This document shows, piece by piece, positions 33,607 through 41,886 of a DNA stretch of 64,000 nucleotides (the first letter of the stretch is position 1; every line of letters begins with the position of its first letter). Source of the stretch: Cytobacillus firmus DS1 (GTDB lineage Bacteria; Bacillota; Bacilli; Bacillales; Cytobacillaceae). The position numbers were made by a program, and so were the translations under genes. The stretch lies in NCBI RefSeq assembly GCF_000565285.1, contig NZ_APVL01000005.1:1-64000 (forward strand), in the 5' to 3' direction. The notes beneath the pieces were generated by a model. That model was not told where the DNA came from and searched no databases. It was given only the letters and a program-made list of their open reading frames with translations.

Positions 33607-35046
33607 GTGCTCGCCCAATTTAAGCGTTTAGGAGCGGATTCGCTCCTTTACGCATTTATGAATGTCGGAACCAAGTTAATAGCATTTATCATGCTGCCTA
33701 TTTATACAAACTATCTGCCTCCTGCGGAATATGGAGTGCTTGACATTATTGATAAATGGACAGCCATGCTGACGTTTTTAATCATTTTCGGCACTGATTC
33801 CGCATTGTCTTTCTACTATTTTGAAACAAAGGATGAAGGCAAAAAGCTGGAGCATGTCCGTAACGTCATGTATTTCAGGATTTTTATTGTAGCTTTGCTG
33901 GGACTCATTGTACTTGCAGCTGGCCCTTATATTTCTGAGCTGCTTTTTGGTGATTCAGGGTATGTACGGCTCTTGTATATCAGTATTGGGGTACTTTTTC
34001 TGGATACCATTCTAGTTGTAGTGCTGATGGTGCTCCGCTTTGACTTTAAAACCAAAAAAGTCGTGGTTTTCACAGTAGGAAAAATGCTGCTGGTTGCGAT
34101 TTTATCATATTTGTTCCTAAAATATTTTGTTCAGACACCAGAGGGAATCCTGCTTGGAAGAATAGTGAGCAGTGCAATTATCTTCTTGCTTCTGCTTTCA
34201 TCCAGCATTAAATATTTAAAACCCAAGATTTCCTTTCCATCACTGAAGGAATTGGTTAAGTATGCAGCGCCGCTTGTTCCGGCTTCCCTTGCTTTTTGGG
34301 TGATTGCCAATGCGAGTGTTTTCTTTCTGCAGGCTTTTCATTCCACAGAAGAAGTAGGGATTTATGGAGCTGCCACTAAGCTTGCTACTGTCATCACTTT
34401 GCTGACAAGCGGAGTACAAATGGCTTGGCGTCCTTATTCCATGTCCATCAAAGATAAAGAAAATAGTCCCTTGCTCTTTTCAAAAATTTATATGGGACTT
34501 CTGCTGATGGGGATTTTTGGAATCATGGCCATTGCAACGGTCATGCCTTTCATTATTGGTATTCTTGGCAAAGACTATTACAATGCGTACCAATACGTTG
34601 CATTAATATCAGCAGCCACGTTTCTGAATTTTTATTACCTGATTATTTCTGCCGGTTTATTTTTCACAAAGAAAACTGGGGTTATCTCCATAACGTTTGG
34701 CATTGTAGCTGTAATCAATACAATCTTAAACATTACACTTATTCCGGTGTTCTCAATTTGGGGTGCCGTAGCGGCTTACCTGATTGCCTATATGACTGCC
34801 ATTGTATTCATATTCAGAAAAAGCCAGCAAGCATATTATGTACCGGTGTCATTTGGGAAAATGGCATTTTTATTTGTAAATATGACTGCTGCTGTTATCA
34901 GTATTATTTATGTTCAGGAACATGAGCTCAACTACTTATATATTGCTTTAGCCTGGCTTTATATGCTTCTAATCATTGGAATCAGCCGGGTTGATAAAGA
35001 TTTCAGAAGAAAATCATTTCAAAATGAAAAATCATTGAATGAATAG
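33607..35046 (+). CDS. Polysaccharide flippase (Wzx, MOP superfamily)
   Basis: A 479-residue protein with about 12-14 predicted membrane helices and the typical opening of the oligosaccharide-flippase family (SLLYAFMNVGTKLIAFIMLPIYTNYL). It would move the undecaprenyl-linked repeat unit across the membrane to the Wzy polymerase. The start is GTG 33607, directly after the stop of the preceding gene, with GGGAG about 10 nt upstream in its end. Translational coupling is likely. Confidence 0.88.
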   Translation: MLAQFKRLGADSLLYAFMNVGTKLIAFIMLPIYTNYLPPAEYGVLDIIDKWTAMLTFLIIFGTDSALSFYYFETKDEGKKLEHVRNVMYFRIFIVALLGLIVLAAGPYISELLFGDSGYVRLLYISIGVLFLDTILVVVLMVLRFDFKTKKVVVFTVGKMLLVAILSYLFLKYFVQTPEGILLGRIVSSAIIFLLLLSSSIKYLKPKISFPSLKELVKYAAPLVPASLAFWVIANASVFFLQAFHSTEEVGIYGAATKLATVITLLTSGVQMAWRPYSMSIKDKENSPLLFSKIYMGLLLMGIFGIMAIATVMPFIIGILGKDYYNAYQYVALISAATFLNFYYLIISAGLFFTKKTGVISITFGIVAVINTILNITLIPVFSIWGAVAAYLIAYMTAIVFIFRKSQQAYYVPVSFGKMAFLFVNMTAAVISIIYVQEHELNYLYIALAWLYMLLIIGISRVDKDFRRKSFQNEKSLNE

Positions 35047-35091
35047 AATTGGAAATGCTAAATAGAAGAGCACTCCACAGGAGGATGAATA

Positions 35092-36150
35092 ATGAAAATT
35101 CTAACAGTATTAGGTGCCAGGCCTCAATTTATCAAAGCCGCTCCTCTTTCACGGGTTTTGCGTGAAAATCATCAGGAGTTAATTGTTCATACAGGACAGC
35201 ATTATGATGCAAATATGTCTGATATCTTTTTTGAAGAATTGAACATTCCAAAGCCTGACTATCATTTGAATGTCGGATCCGGTAATCATGGCAAGCAGAC
35301 TGGCGAGATGCTTGCGAAAATAGAGGAAATTGTCCTGGAAGAAAAACCTGATTACCTATTGGTGTATGGGGATACGAATTCCACATTGGCAGGGTCCTTA
35401 GTTGCTTCCAAACTGCATATTCCGGTTATACATATTGAAGCTGGCTTAAGGAGCTTCAATAAGAAAATGCCTGAAGAAATTAATCGGATTATGACCGACC
35501 ATGTTTCAGAGTTCCTGTTCTGCCCAACTGATACGGCAGTGGAGAATCTGAAAAACGAAAACATTACACACAATGTCTTCAATATTGGAGATGTTATGTA
35601 TGATGCAGTTCTGTACAATAAAGGGCTGGCAGCTGAGAAATCATCCATTCTTAGCAGCAATGATTTAACTGAAAAAGGCTACCATCTAATCACGATCCAC
35701 AGAGCTGAAAATACGGATGATATCGGGAATATGAAAAATATCCTGGAAGCATTCTCAAAAATCGAGGATGTAAAAGTATGGCCAATTCATCCGCGTACCA
35801 AGCATAAACTGGAAGGGTACGGCCTAAGCTTAAGCGATGTTCCTAATCTGAAAGTAATTGATCCAGTCGGCTATTTGGACATGCTGACATTAGAAGCAAA
35901 TGCGAAGAAAATCATTACGGATTCCGGCGGTGTTCAAAAAGAAGCGTATTTCATGAAAGTCCCTTGCGTAACAGTACGGGAACAGACGGAGTGGGTTGAA
36001 ACGCTTGAAGAAGATGCAAACATCCTGGTTGGTACAGATGTAAAGCAGCTATTGGATGCTGTAAACAAAGAGGTAAATCCATCTTATAATGAAGTTTTCG
36101 GAGATGGAAAAGCAGCGGAGAAAATTGTATCTCTAATAGATAACAGATAA
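35092..36150 (+). CDS. Non-hydrolysing UDP-HexNAc 2-epimerase family (WecB/WbpI type)
   Basis: A 352-residue epimerase. Motifs are GARPQFIKAAPL, TGQHYDANMSD, VYGDTNSTLAGSL, HIEAGLRSF and DSGGVQKEA. The HYD-x-NMSD form differs from the HREMLDQ form usual in MnaA and is, from memory, the form seen in WbpI-like enzymes. With WbpA, B, E and D homologues beside it, conversion of UDP-GlcNAc(3NAc)A to UDP-ManNAc(3NAc)A is the best guess; UDP-ManNAc formation from UDP-GlcNAc remains possible. AGGAGG precedes ATG. Confidence 0.88.
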   Translation: MKILTVLGARPQFIKAAPLSRVLRENHQELIVHTGQHYDANMSDIFFEELNIPKPDYHLNVGSGNHGKQTGEMLAKIEEIVLEEKPDYLLVYGDTNSTLAGSLVASKLHIPVIHIEAGLRSFNKKMPEEINRIMTDHVSEFLFCPTDTAVENLKNENITHNVFNIGDVMYDAVLYNKGLAAEKSSILSSNDLTEKGYHLITIHRAENTDDIGNMKNILEAFSKIEDVKVWPIHPRTKHKLEGYGLSLSDVPNLKVIDPVGYLDMLTLEANAKKIITDSGGVQKEAYFMKVPCVTVREQTEWVETLEEDANILVGTDVKQLLDAVNKEVNPSYNEVFGDGKAAEKIVSLIDNR

Positions 36151-36162
36151 GGCGGCTAAGCT

Positions 36163-37542
36163 ATGCTCTATCTTTTAATTTGGTGTATTGTTTTAACGGC
36201 TTCCATTTACCTTTTTAAACAGGCTGGCGGAAGCCTCTCCCTTTTAAAGCCAAATATGATTTCAATCATATTTTATTATTCATTTCTCATTTCCAGCTTT
36301 ATCGGCACTTTGCTGATTGGAATGGGAGTGGATGATTACTATATGATTAACCGGCTGTATTTTGAGGAAAGCAGGCAAATAGGGTTTTATCTTATTTGTC
36401 TGGTGATGTTTTTGTTCCCATTGGTCATGTTGTTAATCTCAAAGCTAAGCAATTTTGATGCTAAAGAGGAATTTAATTCGTATCTTGCTAAGGATATTTC
36501 ATTGCCTTTTAAGGAAAAGAATGAATTTTATCTTATATTCCTCATGCTGTCAGGTATTTCCATGTTGTCCATTCTTTATACGCTTTGGAAAGCGCCTGTT
36601 ATTCCTATTCTGGAAGTGGCTTTAGGGAACAGTGAATATTCTCCTGGAGAATTAAGGATCATGGCTCAAAGGGAATTTGGCGGTAATGTTTTGATCCGTA
36701 ACATTTTCGCGATTGCATTGACCCCGCTGCTGTCCCTGATTGCTTATGTCTATGCTGTCAGGACCGGACAGGTGAAATGGAAGCTGCTGTATCTGTCTCT
36801 GTTTGCAGGTGCTATTTTAATTAATATTTACGATTTGGCTAAATCACCAGTGTTTTTCTATTTGATTATGTTCCTGCTGCTGAGCCTATATATCGGTGTG
36901 ATCCGATTTACTGTAAGACGCCTCGTTTTATGGGGGATGCTGGGTGCTGCTGCTCTTATTTCCATGTATATCGTGATTCAGGGTGTGACGGATATTGGTT
37001 CTTATTTGTCCTATAATTCCGGTCCTGTTGGCAGATTGATTTTTGCTCAAATTGCACCGACTTTCCTGCATTTTGATTTATATGGTCATTTACTGCCGTT
37101 TTTAAATGGGAAAAGTCTGCCGATCATTACAGATTTATTTGATATGGATCAGGTCCGTTCCGCCAGGGTTGTAATGGAAACGGTTTTCCCGGAAAAGGTA
37201 GAAGCAGGTACAGCGGGGGTGCTGAACACTCTTTTTATTGCTGAAGCATATGCAAACTTTGGGTACCTGGGCGTCATTGTCAGCACGATTTATATAGCTG
37301 CATTAGTGCAGATCTTGTATATCGTATTGATCAGACTCCCTAAAAATCCGGTATTTTTGTGTTTATTTATTTACTTTACCATTAATATTCCAAGAACCCT
37401 GGTTGGAGGGTTTGCAGACTTTTTATTCAATCCAATCTGGATGCTGATGACAGGTTTGTTTGTGGGAATCTTAATATTTATCAGGCTTCGCATTTACTTG
37501 ACTGCTTTTTGGCAGAAGAAAAAGTCAGGAAATGAAGTTTAA
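36163..37542 (+). CDS. O-antigen polymerase-like membrane protein (Wzy)
   Basis: A 459-residue polytopic membrane protein with about 11 hydrophobic segments and a long central loop (about residues 285-350). Wzy polymerases are poorly conserved, and the call rests on topology and position between flippase, epimerase and glycosyltransferases. An ITDLFDMDQVRSARVV..EAGTAG loop followed by an EAYANFG motif fits the family. It would link flipped repeat units into a chain whose length the Wzz-like protein controls. Confidence 0.8.
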   Translation: MLYLLIWCIVLTASIYLFKQAGGSLSLLKPNMISIIFYYSFLISSFIGTLLIGMGVDDYYMINRLYFEESRQIGFYLICLVMFLFPLVMLLISKLSNFDAKEEFNSYLAKDISLPFKEKNEFYLIFLMLSGISMLSILYTLWKAPVIPILEVALGNSEYSPGELRIMAQREFGGNVLIRNIFAIALTPLLSLIAYVYAVRTGQVKWKLLYLSLFAGAILINIYDLAKSPVFFYLIMFLLLSLYIGVIRFTVRRLVLWGMLGAAALISMYIVIQGVTDIGSYLSYNSGPVGRLIFAQIAPTFLHFDLYGHLLPFLNGKSLPIITDLFDMDQVRSARVVMETVFPEKVEAGTAGVLNTLFIAEAYANFGYLGVIVSTIYIAALVQILYIVLIRLPKNPVFLCLFIYFTINIPRTLVGGFADFLFNPIWMLMTGLFVGILIFIRLRIYLTAFWQKKKSGNEV

Positions 37543-37553
37543 GGAGAAAATCC

Positions 37554-38666
37554 ATGAAAAAAGTATTGCTGTATTATCCTTTTGAAATAGCTGAAAATGC
37601 GAATAGCGGATCCAAACTCAGGCCAAAAGAAATCCACCAGGCTTTCTTGAACTGGGGAAAGGAAAATGATGCAGAAATTCTACTGCTGTCAGGTTCTTCA
37701 GCCGCAAGGGAGGAGCTTTTTAACACCTGGAAAAGTGAAGGGAAGCTTGAAGATATTTGGTTCTGCTATATGGAGAACCAGACGATTCCTTTTTGGCTTA
37801 CAGATAAAGGACATGTTCCCAAAAAACCATTTATCGACCTGAAGGTCATGAAATTTTTAAAACAGAAAAATGTGCCTGTCGGTGTATTTTATCGGGATGT
37901 TTATTGGAAATTTGATGAGCTTTATCCTTTAAAAGGTCCAAAGAAGACGATTATGAAAACAATTTATCGGATGGAAGAAAGGTTTTACGAGAAGTATTGC
38001 GATGTTATTTTCCTTCCAAGCGATGCAATGGGCGAGTATGTAGACATTAAAAAGAAGAAAGTGGCTCTTCCGCCTGGTGGCAAGGCAAAGAATATCATCA
38101 AAAAAGAAAAAGACATCGGGGCAGCGCAGGGGATTTATGTTGGCGGGATTAACAACGAAGATTATGGCTTGTTTTTGCTGCTGGATGCTTTAGAGCTTGC
38201 TAACAAAGACCAAAGAATCTGTGATTTGACTGTTGTCTGCCGTGAAGAGGAGTTTGCCAGCCTTCCTTCTGACAGAAGAAGCCGTCTTGAGCAGCTGAAC
38301 GTGACGGTTAAGCATCTGAGCGGTGAGGCATTAAACGAATTATACCGTGAAATGGATTTTGCCTTCATCCCGCGATATAGAAGCACATATAATGATTTCT
38401 CTGTGCCTGTAAAGCTTGTGGAGTATCTATCCAATGAGCTGCCTGTCATTGCCACTTATTGTGAGGCACAAAGAGATATCATTGAAACGGATGGCTATGG
38501 GGTAATTTGTGCGGACCATGCAGATGATATGGCTAAAGCAATTGAAGAAATGGCGGGTAATACGCAAATATACCGCCACAACATCAAGCAGACTTTTGCC
38601 GATAAGCATTCCTGGCTTGCAAGAGTCAAGAAGGTAAAGAGTGCCTTGTTAAAGGAGGAACTATGA
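37554..38666 (+). CDS. Glycosyltransferase (GT-B fold)
   Basis: A 370-residue cytoplasmic protein of probable GT-B type. The N-terminus (KKVLLYYPFEIAENANSGSKLRP) resembles sugar-transferase openings and a later segment (FAFIPRYRSTYNDFSVPVKLVEYLSNELPVIAT) resembles the nucleotide-sugar-binding C-terminal half of GT4-like enzymes. Donor and acceptor cannot be read. AAGGAGAAA precedes ATG, and the end overlaps the next gene by 4 nt (ATGA), so the two are translationally coupled. Confidence 0.75.
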   Translation: MKKVLLYYPFEIAENANSGSKLRPKEIHQAFLNWGKENDAEILLLSGSSAAREELFNTWKSEGKLEDIWFCYMENQTIPFWLTDKGHVPKKPFIDLKVMKFLKQKNVPVGVFYRDVYWKFDELYPLKGPKKTIMKTIYRMEERFYEKYCDVIFLPSDAMGEYVDIKKKKVALPPGGKAKNIIKKEKDIGAAQGIYVGGINNEDYGLFLLLDALELANKDQRICDLTVVCREEEFASLPSDRRSRLEQLNVTVKHLSGEALNELYREMDFAFIPRYRSTYNDFSVPVKLVEYLSNELPVIATYCEAQRDIIETDGYGVICADHADDMAKAIEEMAGNTQIYRHNIKQTFADKHSWLARVKKVKSALLKEEL

Positions 38667-39745
38667 AAGTACTAATACTTGCTCCAAGCAGATCGATACA
38701 CACCCATAAATGGGCTTTATTTTATAAAAATAAGGGCATTGATGTTAAGGTTGTTACATTCTCTGACCACTTTTCAGCAGAAAATGCCAGGGAAATCGAC
38801 ACGATCACCCTTCCTAAGCTATTGCCCGGGAAATTATCGTATATTTCGAGTGTTTTCGCCTTGAAAAAGGTTCTTAAGAGCTTTCAGCCTGACATTCTGC
38901 ATGCACATTATGTATCAAGCTATGGATTTGTTGGTGCATTAGCCAATTACAAGCCTTTTTATGTGTCCGTTTGGGGAAGAGATATTTTTCAATTTCCCCA
39001 GCAGGGCGGCGCGAACCGGAAAATTGTTGAATACACTCTTTCAAAAGCTGATGTCATTTGTTCAACAAGTCATATCATGGCTAAAGAAACAAACAAGTAT
39101 ACAAATAAAAAGGTTTTTGTTACACCATTTGGCGTTGATATGAACAAGTTCAGGCCAATGCCTGAATTTAAGACTGAGGGAAAAGTTACGTTTGGGACTG
39201 TTAAGGCACTTTCAGATAAATATGGCATTGGTGATTTAATTAAAGCCTTTGCCAGGATCTATAAGGAAAAGAGCAATTCTGAGCTTCTCATCGTCGGGGA
39301 CGGGCCGCAGCGGGCTGAGTATGAGCAGCTGACAAAAGACCTGGGAATCGAGCATGTGACCAGGTTTACCGGACGGGTGCCAAATGATAAAGTCCCGGAA
39401 TACATTAATAAAATGGATGTATTTGGTGTTCCTTCTACTGAAGACAGCGAGAGTTTCGGTGTCGCTGCAGTTGAATCAATGGCCTGCGGCGTGCCGGCAG
39501 TTGTGTCAAATGTCGGCGGACTTCCTGAAGTGGTGCTTGAAGGGAAAACCGGTTTTGTTGTGCCGAAAGAGAACCCGGAAGAGCTTGCAAAAGCGATGCT
39601 GCACTTAGCGGACAACAAAGAAAAAAGCATAGAAATGGGACACGCGGGAATCGAACATGTAAAGGCTAATTACAACTGGACGGATAACGCAAATGGCATG
39701 CTCGATTTATATGAGCAAACCTTGAACAAGGGGATGAAATCATGA
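38663..39745 (+). CDS. Glycosyltransferase family 4 protein
   Basis: A 360-residue GT4-type transferase. The donor-binding half shows the standard pattern VPSTEDSESFGVAAVESMACGVPAVVSNVGGLPE with the EX7E glutamates, and the N-terminal half begins MKVLILAPSRSIHTHKWA. It would add one sugar to the lipid-linked repeat unit on the cytoplasmic face. A strong AAAGGAGG site lies in the end of the preceding gene, and its own end overlaps galU by 4 nt. Confidence 0.88.
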   Translation: MKVLILAPSRSIHTHKWALFYKNKGIDVKVVTFSDHFSAENAREIDTITLPKLLPGKLSYISSVFALKKVLKSFQPDILHAHYVSSYGFVGALANYKPFYVSVWGRDIFQFPQQGGANRKIVEYTLSKADVICSTSHIMAKETNKYTNKKVFVTPFGVDMNKFRPMPEFKTEGKVTFGTVKALSDKYGIGDLIKAFARIYKEKSNSELLIVGDGPQRAEYEQLTKDLGIEHVTRFTGRVPNDKVPEYINKMDVFGVPSTEDSESFGVAAVESMACGVPAVVSNVGGLPEVVLEGKTGFVVPKENPEELAKAMLHLADNKEKSIEMGHAGIEHVKANYNWTDNANGMLDLYEQTLNKGMKS

Positions 39746-40605
39746 TTAAAAAAGCAGTAATACCGGCAGCCGGGCTTGGAACCAGATTTTTGCCTGCTAC
39801 TAAGGCACAGCCTAAGGAAATGCTGCCTATCGTCGATAAGCCAACCATTCAATATATCATTGAAGAAGCAGTTGAGTCGGGAATTGAAGATATCATTATT
39901 GTAACTGGCAGAAGCAAAAGAGCGATTGAAGATCATTTTGATAAATCTGTTGAACTGGAAATGCTTTTGGAGAGAACGGGCAAACATGAAATGCTTGAAG
40001 TTGTGGAGAACATTTCAAACCTCGTTGATATCCATTATGTAAGGCAGAAAGAGCCGCTTGGCCTTGGGCATGCCGTTCTTTGTGCAAAGAAATTCATCGG
40101 TAATGAGCCCTTTGCTGTTCTGTTAGGCGATGACATCGTCGACAGTGAAGTTCCAGCTCTTAAACAAATGATTGATCAATACACAAAGGTACAGTCCAGC
40201 ATCCTGGGATGTAATGAAGTACCGCGCTCTGAGGTATATAAGTACGGGATTGTAAATTATTCCGAAAACACTGGCGACCTTTTTAAAGTTCAGAGCCTGG
40301 TTGAGAAGCCTGCAGTTGAAGAAGCTCCATCAACACAGGCAATCGTAGGCAGATACATCCTTACACCAGCTATTTTTGATATGCTTGAGGATGTCCAGCC
40401 GGATAAAAAGGGTGAAATTCAGCTTACAGATGCAATAGATAGTCTGCTTGATAAGGAATCCATCTACTCATACATTATTCAGGGAAACCGCTATGATGTC
40501 GGAGACAAATTCGGATTCCTGCAGGCATCAATCGATTTTGCATTAAAGCGTCCTGACCTTAAAGATAAGCTGTCAGCTTATTTAAAGGAACTAAATGTTA
40601 AGTAA
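39742..40605 (+). CDS. galU: UTP-glucose-1-phosphate uridylyltransferase
   Basis: A 287-residue nucleotidyltransferase (GalU/GtaB) making UDP-glucose from UTP and glucose-1-P. Its signature GLGTRFLPATKAQPKEMLP holds the nucleotide loop; LLGDDIVDSE and VEKPAVEEAPS are the metal and sugar-binding blocks. It supplies UDP-glucose for surface glycan or glycosylated teichoic acid. Position inside the operon, coupled to a glycosyltransferase, suggests glucose or a derivative in the polymer. A housekeeping copy may exist elsewhere. Confidence 0.92.
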   Translation: MIKKAVIPAAGLGTRFLPATKAQPKEMLPIVDKPTIQYIIEEAVESGIEDIIIVTGRSKRAIEDHFDKSVELEMLLERTGKHEMLEVVENISNLVDIHYVRQKEPLGLGHAVLCAKKFIGNEPFAVLLGDDIVDSEVPALKQMIDQYTKVQSSILGCNEVPRSEVYKYGIVNYSENTGDLFKVQSLVEKPAVEEAPSTQAIVGRYILTPAIFDMLEDVQPDKKGEIQLTDAIDSLLDKESIYSYIIQGNRYDVGDKFGFLQASIDFALKRPDLKDKLSAYLKELNVK

Positions 40606-40618
40606 TGGAGATGGGAAA

Positions 40619-41863
40619 ATGAGAGTGATTTACTTGTGTCAGCATTTTCCCCCTGAAACTGGAGCTCCTCAGATTCGTGTTTACGAAGTAAGTAAAGAGC
40701 TTATCAGCAGAGGGCATCAGGTGGAAGTCATCACAGCTTTCCCGCATCATCCTCATGGCATCATTCCAGAGGAGTATAAGGGACGCTTCTATATGTTTGA
40801 AAACTGGGATGGAATTCCTGTGCACCGTTCATGGATTTATCCATCTCCAAAGGGAAGTTTCTGGAAAAGGCTTGCTTCCTATTTTTCTTTTACGTTCAGC
40901 GCTTTTTACTCGATTCTTAAATCAAAGCCTACAGATGTGATCATCTGTAATTCACCTCCGCTATTCCTTGGCATTACAGGGTATTTAGGAGCGAAAATGA
41001 AAAGGGCAAATTTTGTATTCAATGTTGCAGATATTTGGCCGGAATCAGCTGTAGAGCTTGGTATTCTGAAGAATGAATCCTTTATCCGCCTGGCTGAACG
41101 CCTTGAGATGTTTCTTTATAAGAAGTCATGGAAAATTGCAACTGCCACGGAAGGGATTAAAGACTACATGGTCCGCAAAGGAAAGAAAGCGGAAGATGTG
41201 TTTCTTCTTCCTAACGGGGTCAACACAGATACATTTGCTCCCCAGCCGAAAAACACTGAACTGTTGAGAGAAGTAGGCATCGAGGGCAAAAAAGTTTTTA
41301 TGTATGCCGGAAATCTTGGTTATGCCCAGGGTCTTGATTCTGTACTGAGAGCCGCTGCTCTTTTAAAGGACAAGCAGCCGGATGCCCATTTTCTGTTTGT
41401 CGGCGATGGCCAGGAGCGGGAAAAGCTGCTGAGCTTAAAAGAAGAACTGCAGCTTGATAATGTAACCTTCTATGGTTCTGTGCCTGTCTCAGCGATGCCG
41501 GATATGTTCGCCGCTGCGGATTACAGCATTGTTTCTTTAAGAAATATCGAACTTTTCAAAGGTGCGAGACCTTCTAAAATATTTCCTGCCATTTCTTCTG
41601 GAGTGCCTGTTCTTTATTGTGGAGACGGAGAGAGTGCAGCCATTCTGGAAGAGTATCATTGCGGAAAGATTGCACCGCCTGAAAACCCGGAAGGCATTGC
41701 TGCCGCAATTTCAGAATTAATGAGTGTAAGTGATGCGGATTATCAGACCATGAGAGAAAATGGCAGGAAGCTTGCCATTGATCAATACTCCTGGAAAAGC
41801 ATCGTTGACGATATCCTTTTCCATTTGGGAGAGCAGAATAACGAAAATAGAGCCAATTCCTAG
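40619..41863 (+). CDS. Glycosyltransferase family 4 (WbuB-like)
   Basis: A 414-residue GT4 transferase, the last gene of the operon. MRVIYLCQHFPPETGAPQIR, FPHHPHG, VADIWPESA and the C-terminal GARPSKIFPAISSGVPVLY match the WbuB-type subgroup that adds N-acetyl-amino sugars such as FucNAc. The exact sugar here is unknown. ATG 40619 has GGAGATGGG before it; an in-frame start at 40595 lies inside galU. The hairpin at 41845-41880 overlaps its stop codon. Confidence 0.87.
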   Translation: MRVIYLCQHFPPETGAPQIRVYEVSKELISRGHQVEVITAFPHHPHGIIPEEYKGRFYMFENWDGIPVHRSWIYPSPKGSFWKRLASYFSFTFSAFYSILKSKPTDVIICNSPPLFLGITGYLGAKMKRANFVFNVADIWPESAVELGILKNESFIRLAERLEMFLYKKSWKIATATEGIKDYMVRKGKKAEDVFLLPNGVNTDTFAPQPKNTELLREVGIEGKKVFMYAGNLGYAQGLDSVLRAAALLKDKQPDAHFLFVGDGQEREKLLSLKEELQLDNVTFYGSVPVSAMPDMFAAADYSIVSLRNIELFKGARPSKIFPAISSGVPVLYCGDGESAAILEEYHCGKIAPPENPEGIAAAISELMSVSDADYQTMRENGRKLAIDQYSWKSIVDDILFHLGEQNNENRANS

Positions 41864-41880
41864 GTGAATTGGCTCTTTTG
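41845..41880. terminator. Bidirectional terminator between the glycan and wall-hydrolase operons
   Basis: AGAGCCAATTC (41849-41859) and GAATTGGCTCT (41866-41876) form a perfect 11-bp stem, followed by TTTT to the right and TTTTC on the minus strand. Confidence 0.9.
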
Positions 41881-41886
41881 CTTGTT

